64,000 bases of DNA from Chamaecyparis obtusa. Lineage: Eukaryota > Streptophyta > Pinopsida > Cupressales > Cupressaceae. Positions 45,601 to 56,487 of the stretch are shown piece by piece; position 1 is the stretch's first letter, and each line of letters begins with the position of its first letter. Where the stretch lies: contig BSBK01001572.1 of NCBI GenBank assembly GCA_027943335.1, positions 3,460,501-3,524,500 of the forward strand, written 5' to 3'. The notes under the pieces were generated by a model. It was not told the DNA's origin. It saw only the letters and a list, made by a program, of their open reading frames with translations, and did no database searches. Position numbers and translations under genes: made by a program.

Positions 45601-47891
45601 TATGTAAAGCGAGTGAGGTTTGAAGATAGGAGGAATAGGAAAATGAGGAAAAAGGATAGAAGGTAGAAGGATAATGAATGGAAGGATTGTGAAAAGGTAA
45701 ATGGAAAGGAAGGAAAGATCAACATCAACACACACCTTGAAGGGTGACGAGAGGGTGGAGGAAATGTGAATGAAAGAATATGTGAAGGAATATGGTGAAT
45801 GGATAGCAGAGGTTGTAGTTTAGGCACATGGAATGGAAGAATGTTTTTGGAAGAAGATGAAGTGGAAGTCTTTGGAAGCTTGAATGTCAACTTCACTTTT
45901 TTCTCAACACTAGACTCTTTCAAGAGAGACTTTGGAATTCATATAGCCATAGGCTTTTTATTTCCTTTTGATGATCTAGAGAGAATATCTTCAATGATGG
46001 ATTTTGTAACCCATACTTGTCTTTTAGTTTTTTTCTTAGATATCTCTTTTGACTTGATGTTTCTGTGTCAATTAGAGGAGACATGGTGATCTTTTTTTTT
46101 TTATGGATTCTCTTATTACTTCTTTTTCTTGTATTGAACATTCAAGTTACTTCCAAAAGACTTGGGACTTGTGGAAGAAGTAGGATATGACTGGTTCATA
46201 TGGGTGGGTGGATGAAAAGGATTCAAGGGTATGCATCTATGTTGATCTTGAGGAAAGATAGGAGATGGAGGGATGTAAGGACCCAAGATGGATGGCGAAT
46301 TAGGAGAGTTAAGAGGGGAAAGTGAAGGGACATAAGGACCCAAGATGGAAGGTAGATGTGAAGCCTTTAATAGTGGTGGAAGAGGTCCAAGGATGGAAGT
46401 GGAAGATGCAAAAGGATAATCAATAAGTTCATCAGCATCTATATGACAACCAAGGATATCAGCATCTTTAGAGTGAGTATTAGAATTTTCAATAGAATCG
46501 TGGACATCTTGAATATGAGCACCTTCTTTGATAGGATTGTTCAAAGCTTGCAAAGACTTAGGAAGAGTAGAAAGTGGAAATGAACATGGAGTGGTAGAAT
46601 AAGAAGATGGAAGACTTTGATCTTGACAAGGATCTTTGGATAGCACAAGCGTACAATTTTTTTCTTGATTTTCAATAGGCTTAACATTGGAAGTAACAAC
46701 ACCATTTGTACCAACCTTAATGGAAGTATCATCTTTGGAAAGTGCAAGTGTAGTAAGGTTATTTTGATTGTTAATAAGCTCAACAGTGTAAGTAGTAACT
46801 TGATCTTTCTTAGGAGAAGACTTAAGACATGGTGGAATGCATGAAAAAGGGTGTGCAGGATCAAAAGAACCATGAAGTAGATAAGAGACATTGGGAAAAT
46901 GAGTGGATGACATGGAGGGTTCTTGATCTTGATCTTTCTTTATGTTCTTTTCTTCATCATTTTTAGAGTCCTCTTAACATGGAGCCACTTCTAAGGACAA
47001 GGAAGCATGTTGGGATTGTATGGAAGACTTTGGAAGAGATGGTGGAGGACTAGCTGGAGTAGGAATTATAGCATATGAAGGCTTAAGCTCTTTAGGTTTA
47101 GCATCATTGAAAGTATTTGCAGCCAGGTGAAGGTTAGCTTGAGTTTCTTTAAGAGGTAGCCCTGGAGGATAACTATAGGGAACTGCATGAAAAGTATCAG
47201 GGCTTGTGTCGGATGAAGGTTCTGTGAAAGATTTGAAAGACTCAGAAGCTTTAGGAAATGTACGGGTATTGGAGGAAGTAGGGGATGGAAGGGAACCATC
47301 ACAAGATAAAGGTCCAACATTAATATGATCTTTCTTGAGAAGATAATCTTTATTTTTGGCAGGAGAGTCCTTAGGAGAAGGATTCTTATAATATTGATGC
47401 TTCAAGCTAGCATGATGCATTTTATAGTCCTCAGCAGTAGTAGATGGATCATAATCAAGGTATTGTCCACAAAAGCCATCAAAATCTCTTTCAAAATCAA
47501 AATCATATGGATCACCATCACGATCTATCCAATGTGACATCCCATTTCCAGTAAGCAGGAACACACGATGAGGAGGACTCTTAAGAACAGAGGTGTCATA
47601 GGTATCATTATATTGTCTATCATCATAGTCATCATAGTCTCCAAAGCTAGATGTGTCACTCTCCATGGAAGAGGTATCATAAGGGTTATCATGTTGCTCA
47701 AATTCTATCCGGGGGCATGGTGACATGTACAAGTCTTTATCAAATGGAAAAGGGCATAGAGCTTCCATGGAGAACTCTTTAGGTTCCTTTTCTTTCTTAA
47801 GATTGTTAAGTTCAACTTGCATAGCATGCAGCTGCTTCATCATAGTGGTGATTAAAATTTCTTCCTCATGTGTACTGATTCTTTGAGACAT
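45601..47891 (-). pseudogene. Element C chimeric Gag-derived frame
   Basis: The better of the two copies: from the ATG at 47891 to 46116 it is one frame of about 590 codons broken only by a TAA at 46976-46974 (CAA in B). It starts MSQR, resembling the MSHR start of one A Gag segment, then jumps to ISTHEEEIL (about 60 residues of A Gag missing), and follows A Gag through MEALCPFPFDKDLYMSP. After that it diverges from A: GDYDDYDDRQYND, VFLLTGNGMSHWIDRDGDPY, FCGQYLDYDPSTTAEDYKMH, a serine/proline-rich part, the twice-repeated VELI/VKPIENQ motif, SILGPYVPSLSP, and NLNVQYKKKK. Beyond 46116 the frame is shifted, and the basic W-x-PKS tail continues in pieces to about 45600. It lacks the Gag core and the zinc knuckle. 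Function unknown. Confidence 0.85.
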
Positions 47892-48180
47892 GTATACTGA
47901 TTTTCAATGGCTACTGCTCTATTCTTGACACAATGATTTGTTCGACAGATTCTGGAAATAGGCTGAAAAAGCTAAATATCTGGCAATTTTGATAATTTTT
48001 TGACAACTTTCAAAAATTTCCCAAATGACACTCCGTAGACTTGTACGACAGTGGATATGCTATGAAATGATAGTTGCAAAACTCATATGATAGTTGGGTA
48101 GCAATGAAACGACAGTTGCAAAACTCATATGACAATTGGGTAGCAATGAAATGACAATTGAAAATCTCATACGACAGTTG

Positions 48181-48395
48181 CAAGATTTTGACTTTGAGAA
48201 TTTGCTGGCATGGAAACTCATACGACACTGGGTACTCAATCATACGACAGATGGGTTGTAATGAAATGACACTTGAAAATCTCATACGATAGTTGCAAGA
48301 TTTTGACTTTGAGAATTTGCTAGCATGGAAACTCGTATGACACTGGGTACTCAATCATATGACAGATGGGTTGTAATGAAATGACACTTGGAAAA
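48181..48395. repeat. 115-bp direct duplication in the element C leader
   Basis: Units starting CAAGATTTTGACTTTGAG at 48181 and 48296, each with CATGGAAACTC, GACACTGGGTACTCAATC and GATGGGTTGTAATG. Confidence 0.88.
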
Positions 48396-49151
48396 ACTCA
48401 TATGACTTTTGACTTCCTGAAATGATTTTTGACTCCAGAAAGGATTTTATGTCAATTTTTACAAAATTTTGAGTTTGCATATTTTGATTATTTGCAAATT
48501 TCAATATCCAGATTTGAGGATTGTAACAGATTTGTTCATTTTCAGTAACCAGATAGATAAACAAGCATGCAAAATAGCAAGCACGTGATTTCAAGCATGT
48601 CTGAAAATAATGAACAAGGGCAAAAGCAACCTTGCACATGAACAATCAAGTGACTTATTCATTCTAATCTTTAGAAGTGCTAATTGTGTATGTTACAAGA
48701 ATGTTTTGCAATAACGCACATATACCCTATAAAATGAAAATTTGGCCTCGCTAGGGTTTTTAGTAATGGTTTGACTCTGCAACTTTTATGATCCAAAGGG
48801 GTGAACTCCAATCCCGGCGCACCAGAGTTTTGACACAGTCTAAGAACTTAATCTTCAGGAGCTGCTAGGGAGATCTGACAACCCAACACTGAACCATACC
48901 CATGGAGATTTCTTCCATAAGGTCATTTATATAGCGGCTATCACTACCATGGTGAAAATGGCTATTACCGCTTGAGGTTCCGTCAATGCAGTTTTCCCTG
49001 TGAAGGGATTGTCCACTATGGTTAACCCTCTCTAAAGGTGACTCATAGTATGATACCACAAGGGGACTTGGCTCTAGATCCAAGGTTTTGATGCCTCTTC
49101 ACTTTTAACCCAAACAAAGTAAGCAGATTAATCCGACACACTAAGACAAAG

Positions 49152-49347
49152 TTTTGCTTCACCAAGGTCTATGATGTTAACTCCACGTGATCTATTAACC
49201 TCTCTGGGGAGAGAATGTATCAATCAATAAGAGAAGGTGCACTAACCAATTTTGATTCACCAAAGCTCGTGATGTCAACCCCACGTGATCTATCAACCTC
49301 TCCGGGGAGAGAATGTATCGATCAATAAGAGAAGATGCACTAACTGA
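49152..49347. repeat. 98-bp direct duplication in the element C leader
   Basis: Units at 49152-49249 and 49250-49347, each with TTCACCAA, CACGTGATCTAT, GGGGAGAGAATGTATC and GATGCACTAAC-like ends. Confidence 0.85.
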
Positions 49348-50470
49348 GTAGAATGTGAAACGCACTAAGTATCCTCCCTACCTACAAGGATTCTATCATC
49401 AAGAAGGATTTCACTGGGAATCCAATCTCTCAAGAATCATGAATAGTGTTCATAGGGCCTAATTACTATGTGAGCACAGATGTATGTTTCCAAAAGTAAA
49501 TCTACCAAAAGTACCCAAAAAGTAGAAAGAGGAACACTTAACACCTCACACAAGTGAATATGAGATGAGTCCACAAGGTGGAACACTTAACACCTCACAC
49601 AAGCTAAAAATGAGTCCCCAACTTAGAAAACAAGTGAGTTCCTAAAAGCACAAAAGGGTTGCCTGGTGAAACAATTAATGCTTCTCTCCTATAGACCCCT
49701 CCCTTTTATGGCACTGAGATTGCAACCACAAGGCGGAATGAGGGGCCGGCGGATTAGCGAGTCCAATAATTCAAGATAGCAATCAAGATCAATCACAAGT
49801 AATCTAAGACTGCTAATAAATACTTAAGGTGTCACAACCTAGTATCAATTATGCAAGTGTGTAAAACAAAAGCATGAAAAGAATCACCCAAGCTAGACAC
49901 GAGAGATTTATTTTAAGCCCAAATCAAAATATTATTAGCACAAGTGGAATACCTAAGATCCTCACAATGCACTTAGTAGATTTTTACCTAATTTTTAGCA
50001 ATTTATGCAATTGTTCCAATCAAAACCAGTAGGTGTCAATCAAAAATAGAGAATTTCAATTGTTAAGATTAGCCGTTAGTCAAAATCTGAAAACCCAATA
50101 TGACAAACTACCCTGAAAAATGAAATGACAATTGAAACCTGATGTTGAAACTCATACGACAGTGGGTCTGTTACCAAATGACAGTCTGAAAACTCGTACA
50201 ATAGTGGGTCTGTTACCAAATGACAGTCCAGAAACTCCTACGACACTGGGTGTCTGATGAAATGATAATCCAGCCTCCAAACAATAGTGGGTGCCTGATG
50301 AAATGATACTCGGTCAACTGTCGTACGATAGTGGGTTCAAACTCATATGACTTTTGTCAGAAACTCATACCAAGATTGTACGAACAAAAAATAAAAATCA
50401 TATTTTTGCAATGAAACTAAGGAGAAAAAGATAGAAATTGATAGAATTGAATTGGAAACCCGTTTCAGGG

Positions 50471-50491
50471 CCCCATGGTGGGCACCAAAAA
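50471..50491 (-). other. Primer-binding region of element C
   Basis: Minus strand TTTTTGGTGCCCACCATGGGG directly after the 5' LTR; TGG is complementary to a tRNA CCA end. The best preserved of the three. Confidence 0.7.
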
Positions 50492-51789
50492 TGTGTGTGA
50501 ATTTTGTACCTGATCTGTAGACACAACACTTTAGTAAAACATTAGAGGTTAGCTATAATCAAAATCGTGCAAAATTGAAATCTAATTTAACCAAGTGATT
50601 TACTGCCTTCTAATAGGTGTGAGATTGATGTTCTCATATTGTTCTCGAGATCAGTGACCTAGACGACACCTAAATGAAGAATTTGAATGCAAAACTGATA
50701 TGAAATATGAATGCAATTAATCTTTTTTTTTTTGGTATTTTCTATGCAATAATAATGAAAAAAACTTGATATGAAATCTATGCTAATATGAAAATTGATC
50801 TACGATATTCTAAATGATCTAACAATGATATGAAAAAGAATCTAAATGAATGTAAAAAAAACAAATTGATCTCACAATAGCCTTGATTCGCAATAAGCTT
50901 TGATTCTCCAAATTCCAATTCTCCAACGTGATTGTGCAAAAATATGAGATGCTCTGGATGCAAATTTGAGAGATGAATTATGAAGAGCTAAGCCTTGTTT
51001 TTATAAAAATTCAGGGCTTTGGAGGTGCATGGAAGAAAGCCAAAAATCACTCAGATTAACTCAGCTTAATTTTTGAGTTATCTGATAATAAAGATAATTT
51101 AATTCACAAAAACATGCAAATCATGCAAAAATAGCTTTTTAACTCAAATTAGAAGTTTAGATCAATTTTAAAACTCAAAAAGGATGTTGAGTTCTAAAAA
51201 GTCAAACACTTTGCATTGATTTTCTGATTTGGAGTTTAACTGCTCTTTGATTGTGCACATGGATAATTATGAATTAATAAATAAATAAAGTGATTTATTC
51301 TCAACTTAACTGATTTTTGAAATAAAACAATTGATTTATGGGTTAATCAATTATTTTTCAAACTTTTATTAAAAACTATATTTCTAAATAATGACAACTT
51401 GCTTTAATTAATTAAATAAAAATTTAATCAATTATTCATAGGATAGTGGATTTATTGTCAAAATTAAATAATATAATTAATAATAGATAAAATTAAATTT
51501 AATTACACAATTAAGTGGCAAGATATTAAATCTAATTAATTAAATATGAAAATATTCAATTAATCAAACTTAGGATAAATGTGATTTATCGCCAAATAAT
51601 CATTAAATTAAAGATAATTAAGATAATTAGGAATATTGCTAGGAATATTCCCTGATGCAGAATTTAAGATAATCAATTATGATTTGATGATGTTTAGATG
51701 TGCCTTAGGTTAGGACTTCTATGTTGATTTCGTTCGATGTGTCGATATAGAAGATTAATGAACTTATAGCCCATTTTTGGGGTATTACA
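50492..51789 (-). repeat. Element C 5' LTR
   Basis: Starts TGTGTGTGAATTTTGTACC (partner has GAAAATTG) and ends GGGGTATTACA. TATA-like CTATAAAA lies across 50999-51005 on the minus strand, though the plus-strand text TTATAAAAA leaves this copy slightly changed. Confidence 0.94.
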
Positions 51790-52728
51790 GGCAGGTTCAC
51801 AGACCATACAATTGATACTCGAGTTGTATATATTAACTTTGAATTATGATACTTAGGGAATTCAACACAATGAAACACTCTATTTAATAGAATATCTAGA
51901 AGACTAATTAAAAACATATAACTTATAATCACAAATAAAAAGAAATGGCACTTATCTTTATTGATGTTGAAAAACTTGTACATAAGAGTTCATAGTTGCA
52001 GTTGTTTATGAAATTCTATTCTATGAAAATGTATCTTGTATTATCTTAACATTTTACATTATGTATATATATATGTGTGTTTGAGTGGCTTTCACACCTC
52101 TTTAGGGTTAAAAGACAAAACCCTTATTACAAATTATTTTGAAAAATAATAAACTAACTAAAAAATAACTACCTAGCCTTCAGATTTGGGTCTGGTCGAA
52201 AAACCAAAACACCTCATGCAAAGCTAAGATTCTCATTGGAAATAGGAAATTTGATTTCCCAAACTAGGTCTTTTTTAAATTTTTTAAATTCGACCATCTT
52301 CAGCCTCTATCAGCATCATCTTTGTAGCAGGTAAAAATTCATGCATTTTCTAAAGGTTTTGATCATAGAATTTTGATTATTCCTGTCACAGAGCTTCCTT
52401 TCTTAATCTCTCAACTTTGAATTGAAAATTAATGTAATTTTTTCATCCCATTTCATCTACTCCATCATTAATTATTGGGCATGGAGTTTAAGAGGCCATT
52501 TTTTAGGATTTTATCACTATATAGGACTCCAAATTTTACCCTAAATTTAGAGCTCCAATAGGCTCTTTCTGGGGACATATGCTCCATGTGAGCATAGGGA
52601 GATTCCAGCTATCTCTGGAAGAAGCTGACCAAGTGCAAAGTCCATTAGGATATAGAGTCACTGCATATTTCAATAATGAAATCAAATCTCATTCGGTGGA
52701 CCCAGGCCACCAAAACATGGAATCAACA
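51790..52728 (-). repeat. Array LTR1, right part
   Basis: Resumes after element C with GGCAGGTTCACAGACC and ends GGAATCAACA. With 39998-40543 it makes an LTR of about 1,480 bases. TATA-like CTATATAG at 52517-52524, near the 5' part of the LTR on the minus strand. A short TATATATGTGTG tract lies near 52068. Confidence 0.9.
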
Positions 52729-54662
52729 TTTTCCCCTATAAAACACTTGATTCTGACCATGTAACACTTTGGATTTCCTGAATACAATGCCATTATTTTT
52801 GTGAACAATACTTGTTTCTTTATCAATGTATTTTTTTGTATTCTCTTTTTGTTTTTCCTTTGAGAAATCATCAGATGCACTTTGGTCCTTATCAAATGAA
52901 AGCTTCCTATGGTCATGCATGTGACCAGTCATATAATCATTAGAATAAATCATCTTCGCATGATTGTCCTTTTCAATATAATTTTCTATGTCTCCATATT
53001 TAGAATGTTGATTATGTTTGTCTAATCCAAACTCTTCTTCAGGCATATGGTGCAACAGTTGTTCATATAATGGTTTTAAATATGGTTCATGTCGAGGAGA
53101 CACTTCTTCACATATACTAGGACTATGGTCAGGTGTGATATTTGAGAAATCTTCAAAACTATCATTTAATCTATTTCCCCCATCATGCTTGGATGATTCC
53201 ATCCCATCTTCACATATTTGGTGTACCTCCAACTCAAAGGATGAACTAAAATATATCTCACCCTTTGAATGCACTTCATGAGTTTCATCAAATTTAAAAT
53301 TAGGACTATTATCTTCATTATGATGCTGATGGATTCCATTGCAGAAATGATCCTCTTCAAACAATGGATTCGATAACATAGAGAAATCAGACATATCTTC
53401 ATCTACTTCCTCTTCAAACAATGGATTCAAAAAGATAGATAATTTATACACATCTTCTTCTTCTTCCTCTCTACTAAACTCACCCTTTCTAGAATCATAT
53501 ACTTCATCAACAAGACATGTGTCTCTCTCATCAGGTTTATCTTCTGTTGTTTCAAAAAATTTCTTATCCTTGTGAATTGGAAAATATTTTGAGCCATTTT
53601 TGTGTACATGCCTTTGATATTCCTTATCCAACAAATCTAAAAAAATTTCTGCACTGAGAAAGGATTCTCACTCATTGTCTTTATTGTCTACATCTACTTT
53701 ATGTACCTCATTGTCAGAAGATTTGGCTACATATAAATCAATTAGTGGTTCACTATATTTCATATTTTCTTCTTTGATGAATGTGCCACAAAGTAAATGC
53801 TTGATTCTTAGAGGTAGGTAGCCTTGGTTAAAATTATCACCTTCTTCATATCTTTTAAAAGAAAAATTTGAACCAGGCTCTAAATCTATATTGCAACTTT
53901 GATTTTCTTCCCACTCATAGCACACATTGTTTTCTTCTTGATTTCATATTTCATGCAATTCTCATCATGGTTGTATTCCTCTTCAAAAATATTATCAGAT
54001 TTTTGTACCACCTCTATATGTTTTCCTTTTCCTTCATTATATTCTTTTACTTTCTAAAAAAGAAGCTTCAAATTATGGTCATCTAAAGTGACTCTTAAAT
54101 CATCAAGTTTTCTTCAAAATTCCCTGCTTGAAGGTGTGATATTTGATGGTATCTCCAAATGGAAACCCATCATTCTTATGAACAAATGGGTTGCAGACTC
54201 ACCCTTTTTTCTTTCTATATTGAAAAATTCATCTAAGGGAGACATGTAAGATTCTATTTCCATAGTGCAATTCTAATCTTCATTATGCTCATAATACATG
54301 TTATCTTCTTCATCATTGGTATAAGGAAACATATCAAGAAACCACTACTCAAATTGCCTCCATGACTAAATGGACTGAGTGGGTAATGATTCATATTGCT
54401 CTCTTGCATTATCTTCTAATGTCTTGACAAATAGTTTCATTGCCTGATCTTCTGCAAAAATCTCATCGTTCTCTATAAATGCATAAAATGCATCCAAATG
54501 TTTAACTGCTGATTCATTCCATTCTCCATGGAACTTTGGTACAAGTTGCAAAAACTTAGGGAGCAACTTAAAAGGAATACAATGGAAACTCTTGAGATCT
54601 AATGGCCTGATACCATCTGGAATAAAAAAATTTCTCTGAAATGGTTATTTATTCTGATACAT
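52723..54662 (-). pseudogene. Array unit 1 Gag-like gene
   Basis: Starts at the ATG at 54662 (MYQNK...) and ends at a TGA inside the first six bases of the LTR (52725-52723). It shows LLPKFLQLVPKFHGEWNES, HLDAFYAFIENDEIFAED, MKLFVKTLEDNAREQYESLP, then TQSI, a pattern (P-F-G-E, ED-MKLF-L-A-YESLP-SISSW-FE-F) typical of retrotransposon Gag cores. The long acidic part follows: YEEGDNFNQGYLPLRIKHLL, EPLIDLYVAKSSDNEVHK, ISxLLDKEYQRHVHKN, REEEEEDVYKLSIFLNPLF. Between the core and the acidic part there is a net frameshift, and a stop follows SI at 54366. No zinc knuckle. Confidence 0.82.
52729..52740 (-). other. Polypurine tract of array unit 1
   Basis: TATAGGGGAAAA on the minus strand, abutting LTR1. 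The same tract lies at 56488-56499 and 60218-60229 (as GATAGGGGAAAA). It lies inside the coding sequence, which ends within the LTR. Confidence 0.75.
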
Positions 54663-54984
54663 TCTAAATATCTAAATTGGTAGTAACTTGTTTCTTTATA
54701 CATTAGGTTCTTGACAATAGAGTCGCCACCTCTTTCAAAGAGGAAACTTTAGTTATGTCCTTTTGGGTCTTCTTCCTTAGTAGAGTCACTAATTGAAATG
54801 CTTTATTGAATAGAGTCACCACCTCATTTGAAGAATGTCATACTTCTAGGTTCTTTCTTCATGTAGAGTGTACTTCCAAACAAACTAATATAACTACTAT
54901 TTGATTTTGATCTACAAAATTTGAAATTCTAGGTAACTTCACAATATATATTGTGAGCAACTCTCCCGAGTAAAGTCGCCAATT
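54663..54984 (-). other. Array unit 1 leader and primer-binding region
   Basis: Contains the primer-binding candidate AATTGGCGACTTTACTCG (minus strand) next to LTR2, and three further GGCGACTC/GGTGACTC/TAGTGACTCTACT-like words at about 54719, 54784 and 54820. Units 2 (58420-58739) and 3 (62154-62475) have the same layout. Confidence 0.65.
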
Positions 54985-55797
54985 TGTTGGTGCCCAAAAA
55001 TGATGGTTTATATTTGGCCAACTAACATGTACAAATTGATACCTCTGTAATTTTGGGTTAATCAAGCCAAGGCTAGTAGGCCTAATTTCACTTTGAACTA
55101 TTTAATTTTCTTTATCGCACAACTACGTACATAAACAAACAAAGTACCTCCAAATGTGGTGAATGATCCTTTGAGGAAAGAAATTAATCTACTAAAAATC
55201 TCTATTCTATAATACTTGACTAAATGGATTATACTAAAAAATTAAAAGTAATGCTTTTGAAATAATGATTTAATGATCTATAAACCACAAAGTATGAGCC
55301 AAATGACAATTTCCAAATAATGATTAGATCACTGCCTTCTAAATACTTGGGTTATAGAGTAAAAAAACTTTCAATCCTACCTACGATCAGAGACGGTTTT
55401 AAAAAACTTGCTTTAATTAGACAAGACCATCACTTCACGGGCTTCCACTTGACTTATAATTCAAATAAATTTACACAACTAATCCTATTGAATTTAACTC
55501 AAATTAAGATACCGATAAGAACAATGGCAAGTTCACAGACCATACAATTGATACTCGAGTTGTATATATTAACTTTGAATTATGATACTCAGGGAATTCA
55601 ACATAGTAAAACACTCTATTTAATAGAATATATGAAAGACTAATTGAAAACATATAACTTATAACCACAAATAAAAAGAAATGACACTTATCTTTAATGA
55701 TGTTGAAAAATTGGTACATAAGAGTTCATAGTTGTAATTGTTTATGAAATTCTATTCTATGAAAATGTATCTTGTATTGTCTTTAAATTTTACATTA

Positions 55798-55843
<46 letters not shown>

Positions 55844-56487
55844 AGTCGCTTTCACACCTCTTTAGGGTGAAAAGACACAACCCTTATTACAAATTATTTT
55901 GAAAAATAATAAACTAACTAAAAAATAACTACCTAGCTTTCGGATTTGGGTCTGGTCATAAAACCAAAACACCTCATGGAAAGCTAAGATTTTTCCTACA
56001 AATAGGAAATTGATTTCTTGAACTGGGTCTTTTTTAGATTTTTAAAATTTGACCATCTTCAGCCTCTGTCGGCATCATCTTTGCAGCAGGTCGAAATTCC
56101 ATCATTTTCTAAAGGCTTTGATCATAGAATTTTGATTGTTCCTATCACAAAGCTTCCTTTCTTAATCTCTCAACTTTGAATTTAAAATTAATGTAATTTT
56201 TTCATCCCATTTCATGTACTCCATCATTAATTATTGGGCATGGAGTTTAAGAGGCCATTTTTTAGGATTTTATCACTATATAGGACTCCAAATTTTGCCC
56301 AAAATTTAGAGCTCCAAAAGGCTCTTTCTGGGGATGTATGGTCCATATCAGCATAGGGAGATTCCAACTATATCTGGAAGAAGCTGACCAAGTGTGAAGT
56401 CCATTAGGCTATAGAGTCACTGCATATTTCAATAATGAAATCAAATCTCATTCGGTGGCCCCAAGCCACCAAAACATGGAATCAACA
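54985..56487 (-). repeat. Array LTR2
   Basis: Starts TGTTGGTGCCCAAAAATG and ends GGAATCAACA. Contains an uninterrupted copy of element C's target site (near 55523) and a (GT)n tract of about 20 repeats at 55800-55840. TATA-like CTATATAG at 56276-56283. Confidence 0.92.
55800..55840. repeat. (GT)n microsatellite in array LTR2
   Basis: About twenty GT dinucleotides. At the same LTR position LTR1 and LTR3 have only a short TATATATGTG or TTTTTGTG tract, and LTR4 has two tracts (63290-63305 and 63523-63552). Confidence 0.95.

Larger units (their letters stand above)
47892..50470 (-). other. Element C 5' leader
   Basis: Non-coding. It has many copies of CTCATACGAC and CGTATGACA-like words at 48030-48430 and 50150-50360. 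Direct duplications are at 48181-48395 (unit 115 bases) and 49152-49347 (unit 98 bases; a single copy in A and B). Confidence 0.75.
40544..51789 (-). mobile_element. Element C: second non-autonomous Tat derivative, inside array LTR1
   Basis: Minus-strand LTR retrotransposon of 11.2 kb with LTRs 40544-41842 (3') and 50492-51789 (5'). The internal order is the same as in element B: leader, chimeric Gag-derived frame (47891 to about 45600), linker, 12-bp minisatellite, integrase remnant and spacer without the PMD block. The LTR pair differs by only a few percent by eye. Its LTRs are more like each other than like those of A or B, so B and C come from separate sublineages of one reduced family. 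Confidence 0.94.

Noticed and set aside
46541..46891. Leucine-rich open frame on the minus strand
   Set aside because: A shifted-frame shadow of the chimeric frame of element C; the same shadow occurs in B at 24648-25001.
53018..53281. Serine-rich open frame on the plus strand, repeated at 60508-60771
   Set aside because: Antisense of the Gag-only gene; conserved only because the gene beneath it is.
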